DNA of 64,000 nt, taken from Adhaeribacter radiodurans. Its GTDB lineage: Bacteria; Bacteroidota; Bacteroidia; Cytophagales; Hymenobacteraceae. The translations under genes and the position numbers were made by a program. Location of the stretch: contig NZ_CP055153.1 in assembly GCF_014075995.1 (NCBI RefSeq), positions 2,108,001-2,172,000 of the forward strand, in the 5' to 3' direction. This document shows, in pieces, positions 7,857-17,215 of the stretch. How positions within the stretch are numbered: the first letter of the stretch is position 1; every line of letters starts with the position of its first letter. The notes under the pieces were generated by a model. That model was not told where the DNA came from. It did not search any database and saw only the letters and a list, made by a program, of their open reading frames with translations.

Positions 7857-7865
7857 TTCCTTTGT
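7857..7865 (+). promoter_or_regulatory. Bacteroidota -7 promoter box of the amidohydrolase gene
   Basis: TTCCTTTGT lies 43 bp before the ATG at 7908 and matches the TTnCTTTG pattern shared by the three Crp-type promoters of this window. Confidence 0.45.
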
Positions 7866-7907
7866 ATCAGATGTATCAGAAATTAGTTAGAACAAAAACC
7901 TACAATT

Positions 7908-9275
7908 ATGAAAAAGAACAAGGTGCTCCTGAAAGGGGGCAGGGTACTTACCATGGACAAGCACCTGGGAAATTTTAAAAAAGCAGACATCCTTATTACC
8001 GGTGATACCATTGCCTCGGTGGGGATTGCACTGGATGCGGAGGAAGCGGAAGTGATAGACGCCAGTCAGATGATTGTAATGCCGGGACTTATAGATACGC
8101 ACCGGCACCTTTGGGAGAGTTCTCTTAAAGGCATCGCGGCAGATTGGAGTTTGCTGCAGTACCTGCAGCATGTACTGGGCCCTTTAGCCGCTTCCTTTCG
8201 CCCGGAAGATGTTTATACAGCTAACTTGCTGGGTGCTCTGGAAGCGTTAAATGCGGGTATAACCACTGTTTTTGATTGGTCGCACATCATGAATACGCCT
8301 GATCACGCTGATGAGGCTATTCGGGGGCTTAGAGAAGCCGGCATTCGGGCGAAATTTGGTTACGGAACGCCTGGGCTCTCCGTGTGGGAATGGTTCTACG
8401 AGAGCCAATTGACGCATCCGGAGGATGCACGCCGCCTCAGATCAAGCTACTTTGCTTCCGATGATCAACTAGTTACCATGGCAATGGCTATTCGGGGCCC
8501 GGAATATGCTACCATGGACGTAAGCAGAAATGATATTGCTCTTGCCAGAGATCTAAGCTTGCAAATGTCTATGCACATTGGAAGCGGCAGTTTTGGGCCT
8601 AAGTACAATGCCATTGGAAAGCTGCATACAGCAGGCTTGTTAGGTGCTGATATGAATTTTGCCCATTGCAATACCCTGACCGATGCTGATTTTAAATTAC
8701 TGGCTGCTTATGGATGCTCCGTATCCATTACCCCCGAAATTGAAATGCAAATGGGGCTTGGCTTTCCAGCCACAGGCAGGGCACTGGCCAACGGTATACG
8801 TCCGAGCTTGGGGGTGGATGTGGTAACAGGTACAGGGGGAGACCTTTTTTCTCAAATGAAAATAGCCTTGCAGACGGAGCGGGCGCTGCAGAACGAGAAG
8901 ATTTTACAACAAGGGGAAATGCCACAAAGTATAAACTTAACAGTTTGGGATGCCTTACAATTTGCTACTCAAAATGGTGCTGAGGCTTTAAATTTAGGAC
9001 GAAAAATTGGAACCCTAACGCCAGGTAAGCAAGCAGATATAATCATGATAGATGCTAGTGCCATTAACCTGGCTCCCGTTCATGACCCTGCTGCTGCCGT
9101 GGTGTTATATGCCAACCCCTCTAATGTGGACACTGTTTTTGTAGCAGGCAGAGCCGTGAAAAGGAATGGTCACTTACTGCATCATGACCTGAATGCGCTG
9201 CAACAAAAAGCAATGAGTTCCAGAAATTATCTGTTGGAAAAGGTAGAAGCACTGGAGAAAGCGTCTTTAGCTTAA
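7908..9275 (+). CDS. Amidohydrolase-family metal-dependent hydrolase (cytosine deaminase/AtzA-like)
   Basis: A 455-residue TIM-barrel amidohydrolase. The metal motif is IDTHRHLWESS (His65, His67); further ligand candidates are the His in MSMHIGSG, the His in NFAHCNTL and the Asp in SLGVDVVTGTGGD. The C-terminal composite-sandwich part carries KIGTLTPGKQADIIMIDA, typical of the cytosine deaminase/chlorohydrolase (TrzA/AtzA, SsnA) branch. It is probably a cytoplasmic deaminase or hydrolase of a heterocycle; substrate unknown. No signal peptide is present. It has a Crp-type promoter and is followed after 49 bp by a PhlG-like hydrolase, possibly in one transcript. Confidence 0.85.
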   Translation: MKKNKVLLKGGRVLTMDKHLGNFKKADILITGDTIASVGIALDAEEAEVIDASQMIVMPGLIDTHRHLWESSLKGIAADWSLLQYLQHVLGPLAASFRPEDVYTANLLGALEALNAGITTVFDWSHIMNTPDHADEAIRGLREAGIRAKFGYGTPGLSVWEWFYESQLTHPEDARRLRSSYFASDDQLVTMAMAIRGPEYATMDVSRNDIALARDLSLQMSMHIGSGSFGPKYNAIGKLHTAGLLGADMNFAHCNTLTDADFKLLAAYGCSVSITPEIEMQMGLGFPATGRALANGIRPSLGVDVVTGTGGDLFSQMKIALQTERALQNEKILQQGEMPQSINLTVWDALQFATQNGAEALNLGRKIGTLTPGKQADIIMIDASAINLAPVHDPAAAVVLYANPSNVDTVFVAGRAVKRNGHLLHHDLNALQQKAMSSRNYLLEKVEALEKASLA

Positions 9276-9324
9276 TTAAATAGTATGGGTGTTAACCATC
9301 ATAGGAACTTAACTTTTTCTACTA

Positions 9325-9990
9325 ATGAAATGGCAACTACCTAATCCGCGGGAATTTGGTTGGAATATGAAAACACTGGATAGTGCTCACACCAAATTTA
9401 ATATTTTACCTTTTGGCAGCTTTGAACTTTGCATTCAGCACGATACTATCCGAAATGTTACCCCGGTTATGCTGGAATGGTGGTTTAAAAACATCAAAGG
9501 TATAATGGATTACCAAGGCAAAACATACTCTAAGTATTTGGTATGGCACCCCATTGATCATATTCAATGGGAGTTAGCTAGAACCAGCCCTGACGGCAGT
9601 GTAGGGGTAGGCGCACAATTTAGAATTGTAGAAGCATTTGGTGGCGACCTAAACCAGTTAGTAGATAGCGCGGAAGAAGTGGTGAAGTTAGATATCACTG
9701 GAATTAAACTTATTCGCAAAATTGGGGAAATAGAAGTTTTTAGCCTGGAACACCAATTTATTCCGGTTTCTAATGGTACTCGATATATTTCGCGGATGCA
9801 AGTAGGAGCGGATAGTTTTATAGGTAAATATTTCATTAACCCTTTATTGCACACCAAAATTTTCACGAAACAAATGGGTATTAGTTGGCTAAAACATAAT
9901 ATAGAGGAAGTTGGAAATTTTGAATTTTTCTTGCCGGAGTTATATGCCAGTCATCATTCCTTTTCTGAATTCGAGAAATTAATAGTCTAA
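9325..9990 (+). CDS. PhlG-like (DAPG hydrolase) C-C bond hydrolase
   Basis: A 221-residue protein with the pattern of 2,4-diacetylphloroglucinol hydrolase domains: MLEWWFKNI near residue 53, VWHPIDHIQWEL near 76, EVFSLEHQFIP near 140 and SWLKHNIEEVGNFE near 195. These supply the His/Glu set (HxxxH/E types) that bind zinc in PhlG. The family cleaves acyl groups from aromatic rings by C-C hydrolysis; known members act on phloroglucinol compounds. It is about 70 residues shorter than PhlG. It lies just after an amidohydrolase, so both may process one imported ring compound. The family assignment rests on motif memory, hence moderate confidence. Confidence 0.55.
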   Translation: MKWQLPNPREFGWNMKTLDSAHTKFNILPFGSFELCIQHDTIRNVTPVMLEWWFKNIKGIMDYQGKTYSKYLVWHPIDHIQWELARTSPDGSVGVGAQFRIVEAFGGDLNQLVDSAEEVVKLDITGIKLIRKIGEIEVFSLEHQFIPVSNGTRYISRMQVGADSFIGKYFINPLLHTKIFTKQMGISWLKHNIEEVGNFEFFLPELYASHHSFSEFEKLIV

Positions 9991-10201
9991 TTCTGTATCC
10001 AATAAGTGAGGATATAGCCTTATTAGACGAACTTTAGCATTTATTTAACTTCAGATAAAGTAAGTTCTTTTCAGTGCTATTTGAGTATAGTTCAAGTGGT
10101 GCAATATCCGGTTCTAGATTATATTAAAGAGCCACTTATCCCAATAAGCTCAGCAAGTATCAAATATAGGTTTAAGTCCTAAAAAAGGTTGAACTGAAAC
10201 T

Positions 10202-10240
10202 GTCTCGAGAAACGACGGAATAAAGAGATGAACTCGGTTT
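10202..10240. repeat. Intergenic repeat, copy B, interrupted by IS3
   Basis: GTCTCGAGAAACGACGGAAT (10202-10221) repeats the block at 1006-1025 with one mismatch, and a following GATGA block is also shared. The IS3 element begins 20 bp further on, so the IS may have inserted into this repeat. Confidence 0.4.
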
Positions 10241-10273
10241 TGACTCGTCCTGAAAAACATTGACCGTTTGTTG

Positions 10274-11228
10274 TTAATCCTTACTTAAGTTGACCATTAT
10301 TGGTTCCTCTTGTTTGACGTTGCTGGTTAGTGTCGCTAAATACTTTTTGTTGTAGTAATTTCTCCATCTTCTTTTCAGTTGCATCGGTTGGTGATGAGCC
10401 TGATCGGGAGCCAACATGTCACAACTGGAGATGGGGTCGCTTGTAGTTGTAGAGAAATACCGCTTGCTCCAGCACCCGCTGCGCTTGAATGAAAGAATAG
10501 ACTTTTGGTGGCCAAGGTATTCCTGCTTGAGAATCCCATTGATCCTTTCGGCTATCGGGTTCTCCAGCGGATCCCCGTTCTGAGTCATGCTAATTTGAAT
10601 GTCGTAAGACTCCAGTACCTGGATGTACTCTCTGCTGCAATACTGAAGTCCTCGGTCGGAATGATGAATCAGCTGCATTCCCTCTCTTCTGTTCAGGTGC
10701 GGCAAGGCCATCACTAAAGCCTGCTTACAATGAACGGCTTCTAGGGTTTCGGCTACTCCCGTAGCCCATGATCCTTCTGGAATAACTATCTGTTACCAGA
10801 CTGATGTAAAGACAACCATAGCCAGTAAACCAGTAAGTGATATCACTAACCCACACCTGGTTGGCTCGAGTAATCTCTATCTCCTTTACCAAGTTCGGGT
10901 ACTTTCTAAATTGATGCCGGGAAAAAGTAGTCACTACATGGCGCCTTTTTCTTCGAACCAGCAACCTGTGCTCGGAGAGCAAGTCGAAAAAAGCATCTCT
11001 CCCGATCTTTATTCCCCTTTTGTTTATATCGGATTGAAGCAACTGATACAGTTTTCGGCCACCCATCCGAGGATGCTCCTTACGAATCTCTTTTACCATT
11101 TCTATTAGCTGCTCTTCTGGATTAACTCCGAGCGTCTGTCGGTGCCAATATTGATAGTAGCTTTGTCGAGTGAAGCCAAGCAATCGTTCCAGTTGCCGGA
11201 TATGGACAGGAGGATAGTTCAGCTGCAT
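10274..11228 (-). pseudogene. IS3 transposase OrfB (rve integrase), frameshifted
   Basis: The first part (11228-10725) holds the HTH_21 region (RKEHPRMGGRKLYQLLQ) and the first catalytic Asp in NQVWVSDITYW followed by YISLVTDSYSRRIMGY. The frame is then lost after SSRNPRSRSL. The second part (10714-10274) restarts in another frame with the second Asp in IHHSDRGLQYCS and the Glu region NPIAERINGILKQEY. A further shift near 10470-10500 replaces the expected FLYNYKRPH end. The full DDE triad exists but in separate frames, so the gene is dead as read. Confidence 0.8.
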
Positions 11229-11638
11229 GAATCGGACCGCTTGGTAACGGACTTTTTTTCGATAGCAATACCCAACTCCTGTTCGGCTACTTTAACCAGC
11301 GTGGAATAGTAAAGGGCTTTAAAGTTGGCGGCATCTAACTCCCTTTCTAAGGAATGCACTATGGTTTGCAGTTCCAGCAGCTGAGCGCTGGCCTGTTCCA
11401 AGGAGACAGGAGGTGTCTTCTTCTTGCGGGATGGTCGCTTAAGAGGGAATTCCGAGGATTCTTTTTGGGCTAAGGCTTCTTGCTCTACCTTATCCAACCA
11501 ATGCTTCACGGTTTTACGGTTCACCTCAAACTTGATGGCCGCCTGCTCGATATTAAACAGGCCGCGGTGGATTTCCTCTACCATTTGACGCATGGTTAAT
11601 TTCTGATTTTGCATACGTAGCTGAGAAAGTTGTTCCAT
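11219..11638 (-). CDS. IS3 transposase OrfA (helix-turn-helix protein)
   Basis: A 139-residue protein with an N-terminal helix-turn-helix (residues about 10-50: RQMVEEIHRGLFNIEQAAIK, FEVNRKTVKHWLDKV), a basic linker (RPSRKKKTPP) and a leucine-zipper-like helix (EQASAQLLELQTIVHSLERE). This is the layout of IS3-family OrfA, which binds the ends of the element and is fused to OrfB by a programmed frameshift. Its 3' end overlaps the start of orfB by 10 bp, consistent with that mechanism. It appears intact. Confidence 0.8.
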   Translation of the reverse strand: MEQLSQLRMQNQKLTMRQMVEEIHRGLFNIEQAAIKFEVNRKTVKHWLDKVEQEALAQKESSEFPLKRPSRKKKTPPVSLEQASAQLLELQTIVHSLERELDAANFKALYYSTLVKVAEQELGIAIEKKSVTKRSDSCS

Positions 11639-11679
11639 AAGTTACTATTTTTATGGTCAACTTTTTTCAGGACAAGACA

Positions 11680-12086
11680 TTTATTTTACATATTCTTACT
11701 TATTGGACTAGTTTCAGGATACTATAACTACCTCAAAATAAATTATACAATAGATGTTCAGAGGCTTCAAGAATATTATCTGATTTATAAATTTTACTCA
11801 AGGTAATTTTAACTTTCGTTAGTTGTTATAAATAAGGCTAAAAAGTGCATGCGAAAGTTTAGGGGCTCGACCAGGAAATAATAATAGCTGGAAATAAACT
11901 TAACTATTGTAAGCTATTACTCTATAAGTATTTATATATTAGTTAAATATCGTCTGAAAAATTTTATTTGGATGACAAGTAATCACCTTCTCGTCCAATA
12001 ACACGATTACTAATACAAATCAGGGATAGGAGATTATCTTGAAATGAGCAGATATTTAACTTAATATTACTATAGCCAACCTCCTT
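11680..12086. other. AT-rich intergenic region before the hybrid regulator
   Basis: 407 bp without a recognisable gene, repeat or hairpin. It presumably carries the promoter of the large regulator gene; no convincing -33/-7 pair could be fixed by eye. Confidence 0.3.
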
Positions 12087-15000
12087 ATGGGCTGCACTTT
12101 TCACTACCTCCCCTCTTTCCAGCCCCCTTCTATTCATGTCCGTATTAAATTTGAGACAAAGGGCTGCCAGTTTTCCCGATTTCTATTAGCATTCATGTGT
12201 TATCTCGCTACTATGCTTCCCCTATGGGCACAAGATATTACATTCGAGAACGTCACCTTGCCGCCAGGTTCGGATCCGCACGATATGTTCGATATTCGCC
12301 AAGATCCGCAGGGATATTTGTGGGTGGCTACCACTATGGGCTTGATGCGCTACAATGGGTATAACTGGTCCACTTACCAGCACGATCCGAAAAATACCCA
12401 TTCGCTAATCAACGACAACGTTAAAACAGTCTGTCCCACCCGTGACGGGCTAGTCTGGGTGGGTACCTGGGGGATGGGGCTGGATTGCCTAGATCCGGAA
12501 ACAGGAAAGGTCACTCACCACCAGCTGGTCAACCGTAAAGACTATAATTATGGGGAGAACCATATCGCTTGCATACTCGAAGATCGGAAGGGTAATCTTT
12601 GGGTAGGCGCTAAAAGTGGACTCTATCGCCGCGATGCAAAGACAGGACGCTTTGTTCACTATGCCTCCAGAGCCCAGGATTCCACCAGCCTGAGTCACCC
12701 TCAGGTAAATGTCATCTATGAAGACCAAGAGGGTACGCTTTGGATTGGGACCGGTGATCCAGAGGCTAACCAACCCCTGGGAGGTGGATTGAATAAATTA
12801 GACCCGCAAACGGGCCGCTTCACTCGTTATCTCCACCAGCCAACCAATGTCCACAGTCTAGTTGATAACCGGATATTGGCCCTTTTTGAAGATAGCCGGG
12901 GTACGTTTTGGGTGGGTACGGCTGGGAATGGCTTGCACACGATGGACCGGAAGAAAGGTCAATTTACGCGTTTCCCCTACCAAGAAAATCATCCTGAGAA
13001 ACTGAGTCGTCCCTACTCCAAATTGAAAGAGATAAGGGAAACAAGTTTTAATGGCTTTGGCATTCGTTTTATTGTGGAGGATCCTACTGGAGCCATCTGG
13101 ATCGGCACCTATGATGGTGGAGCCAATCGCTTCGAACCGACCTCGGGTCGGGTAACGCATTTTGAAACCCCCGCCGACGGATTACCTGATTACAATCTTC
13201 TATCGGCCTACCGTACCCGGGAGGGCGTTCTCTGGATGGGCACCCTCCTTGGACATCTGATTAAGGTGGTAACGCGGCCCAAACTCATCACCCGGGTAAA
13301 TACATCTTCGGGCGTACATATTTTCCGGGAGGATTCGGCGGGCACACTTTGGATGGGGACCATTAGTGGCTTGATTGCCCGCGAACCTGTGTCAACCTCT
13401 AGCCGGGCTTGGCTTAGACAGATCTCGGAGCAAACCAGTCTACTGACCGACCATGTCACACGACTTGATCCAGATCAGCAGGGAAATTGGTGGATCAGCA
13501 CCTGGAGAAACGGGCTGTACTGCTACCAGCCAGCTGACCAGCGGTTTATTCACTATCAGCACGATTCGCTCCAAACCGCCAGTCTCAGTCCGGGTGAGGT
13601 GATAGGCGTCTACCAGGATCGTAGTGGAACCCGCTGGGTACCGACTAAAGGTGGGCTGGACCGGATCGATGACCTATCGGGCCAGTTTACCCACTACCGC
13701 CACGATCCCAATGATTCCACCTCCATTAGTGCCAGTTCCTGTCTGCAAGTCCTGGAGGACCATACCGGGGCCTTCTGGGTGGCTACCAATGGTGGGGGGC
13801 TCAACTTACTAGATCGAGCCACCGGAAAGTTTACCCTTACCAATATCCCTCGTTGGGAAGTGATTACGCAATTGCTAGAGGATGCCTCCGGTACGCTCTG
13901 GGTGTCGGCCTCCAGCGGGTTATACCGGTATGACCAACTGGGCAAGCGATTCCTGCCTTTTCTGGACCCTGGCTCAGGCAAAACCTTCCCTTTTGTAAGA
14001 GCTCTATTGGAAGACAATGGCGGCAACTTGTGGGCCGCTACCCCAAATGGTATTGTAGCCATTGATACTCCACGTGACTCTCTCCGTTGGTTTGGTGCCA
14101 ATTATGGCATTCCGCCCGGGGAAGATATTTTCTTCGGTTCCCGTTACAAAAGCCGGGACGGCACCCTGTTTTTTGGAAGTATGGACAAATATTTCCACTT
14201 TCGGCCAGAAGCCCTCCTAAAGAGCCGGCCGATACCGCCAATGCTGGTGCTCTCTGCTCTGCGGGTACGCAATCATCTGGTAACTTCCCAGCCCAACGGC
14301 CCTTTGCGCGAGAGCTTAGCCAAGGCCGCCACGATTCATCTTGCCCACGACCAAAGCATTTTTTCCCTTGATTTTGTGGCCATCGACTACCGCCATCCTG
14401 ACCAGCACCTGTATACCTATCGGCTGGAAAACTACGATTTGGGCTGGCGACCAGTAAGCAGTGAACGCACCGCCAACTATTATAACGTGCCACCCGGAGA
14501 ACATCGGTTTCGGATCAGAGCAGCTAATAGTGATGGCATATGGGTTGAAAAAGAAGTAATGATACTTATAGCTCCTCCTTGGTGGCGAACCACCTGGGCC
14601 TATGCCCTGTACGTGCTAGCTTTTGCTGGCATATTCTATGGCGGTTGGCAAACCTTGCTGGGCAGGGAACGCGCCAAAAATAAACGTAAGTTGACCCAAC
14701 TCAAAGCCGAGCAGTTGTTGGAGATCGAGCGGCTCAAGTCGCGTTTCTTCGCTAACATCTCCCACGAACTCCGCACGCCATTAACCTTGATCCTTAGTCC
14801 CCTGGAAAAGAAGCTGCGGACGCTAGAGGCTAATCATCCAGATCAGGCCGATTTCCGGTTGATGCAACGGAATGGCCAGCGGCTGCTGCACCTGGTCAAC
14901 CAGCTGTTGGACCTCTCTAAGCTGGAAGCGGGCAAAATGAAGCTGGAAACTCAGCAAGGTGATCTCGTGCCTTTCTTCCACCGAATTACGGATGCGTTCG

Positions 15001-16349
15001 CATCCCTGGCCGAGGATCGAAAGATACATTTCACAGTACTGGCTCCCGCTGAAAGCCGCTGGGTAAGCTTCGACGCCGATAAATTGGAAAAAATCCTCAA
15101 TAACCTGCTCTCTAATGCCTTCAAGTTTACGCTTGCCCATGGCGAGGTTACTGCTATCTTAACTTTAAAATTCAGCCTGACTCCCTTAATCCTACCGTCA
15201 GAAAAAGTTTTCCTCCAAGCCGAGTTTACGGTTCAGGACACGGGCATTGGGATTTCACCCCAGCAGCTGGAGTTGATATTTGACCGCTTTCACCAAGTAG
15301 ACAATTCCCTCACCCGTGAGCAGGAAGGCACGGGTATTGGCCTTTCTCTGACGCGCGAGCTAGTAGAATTGCATGAGGGTACTATTGTTGTAAACAGTGA
15401 GCCCGGAAAAGGAAGTCAGTTTGTCGTTACTCTTCCTCTGGAACTGGTGCCTCTATGGAAGCAGGATGGAACCGAACCAGCTCAGGAGGAGAGTTATCCG
15501 GCCTTTAACGCGATACCTATCCAGCGAGCTGAACGGGTGATAACCAAGGAAGTAGCTCCTTTAGAATCTAATCACCAGGTTCCATTGGTGTTAGTGGTGG
15601 AGGACAATGCCGATTTGCGTCAGTTCATTAGCCAATCACTGACAGAGTTTTCTTTTTTTGAGGTCATCGAAGCAATCAACGGGGTAGAGGGGCTTCACCA
15701 AGCCTTGGAACACATTCCCGATTTGATTATTAGCGACATTATGATGCCCCAAATGGACGGTATTGCGCTTTGCCATAAGCTAAAAACGGATGAGAAGACC
15801 AGTCATATCCCTATTGTTCTGCTAACGGCTAAAGCTTCAGGAGACAGCAAAGTAGAAGGATTAGAAACTGGCGCAGATGATTACCTGACTAAACCTTTTC
15901 AGTTACGCGAACTGATGGTTCGCCTCCATAACCTGATTGAAGGTAGGCGCAAGCTCCGGGAACGCTATAGCCGGCAAGTGCGGGTACAACCCAAGGATAT
16001 TGCTATTACCTCGGCCGACGAACGATTCCTGACCCGAGCAATGGTTCTCCTGGAACAGCACATCGGGGAAGTTGATTTCAGCGTGGAGAGGCTGGGCAAG
16101 GAAATTGGCATGAGCCGGATGCAGTTGTATCGCAAGCTGCAAGCACTAACCGGTCAATCGCCCAGCGATTTTATAAAAACTATGCGCCTGCAATATGCCG
16201 CGCAGTTGCTGGTAAAAAATAGTGGGACCGTTTCAGAAATTTCGTACCAGGTTGGTTTTTCCTCCCATTCCTACTTTTCCAAGTGCTTTGCCGAGCAGTA
16301 CGGCAGAACCCCTTCCGAATATGTGGCCGACCAAGCTCCAACATCCTGA
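12087..16349 (+). CDS. Hybrid two-component system regulator (one-protein HTCS)
   Basis: A 1420-residue Bacteroidota HTCS. After an N-terminal signal segment (CYLATMLPLWAQ) comes a periplasmic double propeller of Reg_prop repeats (many copies of the LWVGT, LWIGT, FWVGT and LWMGT type, residues about 50-690), a Y_Y_Y domain (about 700-790) and one membrane helix (TWAYALYVLAFAGIFYG). The cytoplasmic part has HisKA with ISHELRTPLTL (His893), HATPase_c (NLLSNAFKF, DTGIGI, GTGIGLSLTRELV), a receiver with ISDIMMPQMDG (phospho-acceptor Asp1217) and a C-terminal AraC helix-turn-helix (MSRMQLYRKLQALTGQSPSD). It senses a periplasmic ligand, usually an oligosaccharide, and controls transcription directly. 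No polysaccharide locus lies beside it. The chosen ATG adds about 35 residues before the hydrophobic segment, so an internal start is possible. Confidence 0.92.
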   Translation: MGCTFHYLPSFQPPSIHVRIKFETKGCQFSRFLLAFMCYLATMLPLWAQDITFENVTLPPGSDPHDMFDIRQDPQGYLWVATTMGLMRYNGYNWSTYQHDPKNTHSLINDNVKTVCPTRDGLVWVGTWGMGLDCLDPETGKVTHHQLVNRKDYNYGENHIACILEDRKGNLWVGAKSGLYRRDAKTGRFVHYASRAQDSTSLSHPQVNVIYEDQEGTLWIGTGDPEANQPLGGGLNKLDPQTGRFTRYLHQPTNVHSLVDNRILALFEDSRGTFWVGTAGNGLHTMDRKKGQFTRFPYQENHPEKLSRPYSKLKEIRETSFNGFGIRFIVEDPTGAIWIGTYDGGANRFEPTSGRVTHFETPADGLPDYNLLSAYRTREGVLWMGTLLGHLIKVVTRPKLITRVNTSSGVHIFREDSAGTLWMGTISGLIAREPVSTSSRAWLRQISEQTSLLTDHVTRLDPDQQGNWWISTWRNGLYCYQPADQRFIHYQHDSLQTASLSPGEVIGVYQDRSGTRWVPTKGGLDRIDDLSGQFTHYRHDPNDSTSISASSCLQVLEDHTGAFWVATNGGGLNLLDRATGKFTLTNIPRWEVITQLLEDASGTLWVSASSGLYRYDQLGKRFLPFLDPGSGKTFPFVRALLEDNGGNLWAATPNGIVAIDTPRDSLRWFGANYGIPPGEDIFFGSRYKSRDGTLFFGSMDKYFHFRPEALLKSRPIPPMLVLSALRVRNHLVTSQPNGPLRESLAKAATIHLAHDQSIFSLDFVAIDYRHPDQHLYTYRLENYDLGWRPVSSERTANYYNVPPGEHRFRIRAANSDGIWVEKEVMILIAPPWWRTTWAYALYVLAFAGIFYGGWQTLLGRERAKNKRKLTQLKAEQLLEIERLKSRFFANISHELRTPLTLILSPLEKKLRTLEANHPDQADFRLMQRNGQRLLHLVNQLLDLSKLEAGKMKLETQQGDLVPFFHRITDAFASLAEDRKIHFTVLAPAESRWVSFDADKLEKILNNLLSNAFKFTLAHGEVTAILTLKFSLTPLILPSEKVFLQAEFTVQDTGIGISPQQLELIFDRFHQVDNSLTREQEGTGIGLSLTRELVELHEGTIVVNSEPGKGSQFVVTLPLELVPLWKQDGTEPAQEESYPAFNAIPIQRAERVITKEVAPLESNHQVPLVLVVEDNADLRQFISQSLTEFSFFEVIEAINGVEGLHQALEHIPDLIISDIMMPQMDGIALCHKLKTDEKTSHIPIVLLTAKASGDSKVEGLETGADDYLTKPFQLRELMVRLHNLIEGRRKLRERYSRQVRVQPKDIAITSADERFLTRAMVLLEQHIGEVDFSVERLGKEIGMSRMQLYRKLQALTGQSPSDFIKTMRLQYAAQLLVKNSGTVSEISYQVGFSSHSYFSKCFAEQYGRTPSEYVADQAPTS

Positions 16350-16614
16350 CTTCCCTAGAATATGGGAATACCTGACTTGACTAGTGCTGGTTGATTTTTA
16401 CTAAACCTTTCTGTTGCCTGGTCTGTAGGTCACCAGATAAATTATGTTACCCCATTTACAGCTTTTGTGACGTAGTTGCTAGGGGTAGTTTTTCTGAGGA
16501 TGTACTTGATTTTTTATGTTACCAGATTGATAGCATCAGGGCGCTAACTGTTAGGTAGGCCTTTCCAGGTATACCTATATTTACAGCAATAGTCCACTTC
16601 CAAAAACTATTGCT

Positions 16615-17070
16615 ATGAAATCCCGCTTCCACTCCTTTCCCATCCCTAGTTTCCATTCTTCTGAAGCTGCCTTCTGTCGAGCTAAATGGGCAAATTCTGC
16701 TGTTCAGCAACGGATCGTTAGCACTACTATCCAGCCGGTAAAGGCCTTATTCCTTACTACAAACCTCTCTTCTATTGTGCCTGCGGAAGTGGAAAGTTTT
16801 GCGGATTTAAAAGGGAACGTCTTCCAATGGATAGGCTGGTTATTAAGTTATGGGGTTGCTTATACGCTAGGTTTATACCTATTCTTTCTACTTACATTTT
16901 TTTGTGTAACCAGGCTCCGCCGCAAACAGGGAAAAAGAAAAAATAATGGCGGGTCGGTTCAAGAGGTAACAACTGAAATACACTTTAAAGAAGAAGCCCA
17001 ACCGAGGCCAATAAAGATTTCTTTTAAACAGTTAAACCTACGAATAGTATTTACATCCTTATTTCTATAA
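16615..17070 (+). CDS. Hypothetical membrane protein, 151 aa
   Basis: An uncharacterised protein with a Ser-rich N-terminal half and one long hydrophobic segment (WIGWLLSYGVAYTLGLYLFF then LLTFFCVTRLRRKQGKRK), followed by a basic stretch and a short C-terminal tail ending in hydrophobic residues. The positive charges after the helix suggest a cytoplasmic C-terminus. No family recognised. It starts 265 bp after the HTCS regulator on the same strand. Coding status is plausible but not certain. Confidence 0.4.
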   Translation: MKSRFHSFPIPSFHSSEAAFCRAKWANSAVQQRIVSTTIQPVKALFLTTNLSSIVPAEVESFADLKGNVFQWIGWLLSYGVAYTLGLYLFFLLTFFCVTRLRRKQGKRKNNGGSVQEVTTEIHFKEEAQPRPIKISFKQLNLRIVFTSLFL

Positions 17071-17215
17071 AAACCCTTACCATTTGAGTGATTGGTTATC
17101 AATAGAAATCCTTTTCTTCCACTGACTAGTCAAGGCATAGTTCCACCTTATTTACTATTCTTTTCAAAGAACAAAATAGTTAAATCATATTCCCTAACCA
17201 TTTATAATAACTTTC

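Larger units (their letters stand above)
10241..11679 (-). mobile_element. IS3-family insertion sequence, about 1.44 kb
   Basis: The ends are imperfect inverted repeats with the shared core GTCCTGAAAAA(N)2TTGACC: at the left TGACTCGTCC..., at the right (other strand) TGTCTTGTCC.... Both ends begin TG and finish CA as in the IS3 family. The flanks show a possible 3-bp duplication TTT (10238-10240 and 11680-11682). It carries orfA and orfB on the minus strand; orfB is broken. Confidence 0.85.

Noticed and set aside
12489-16142. Many open frames of 60-150 codons on both strands within the large regulator gene
   Set aside because: They are shadows of the 1420-codon gene, as the repeated propeller blades show.
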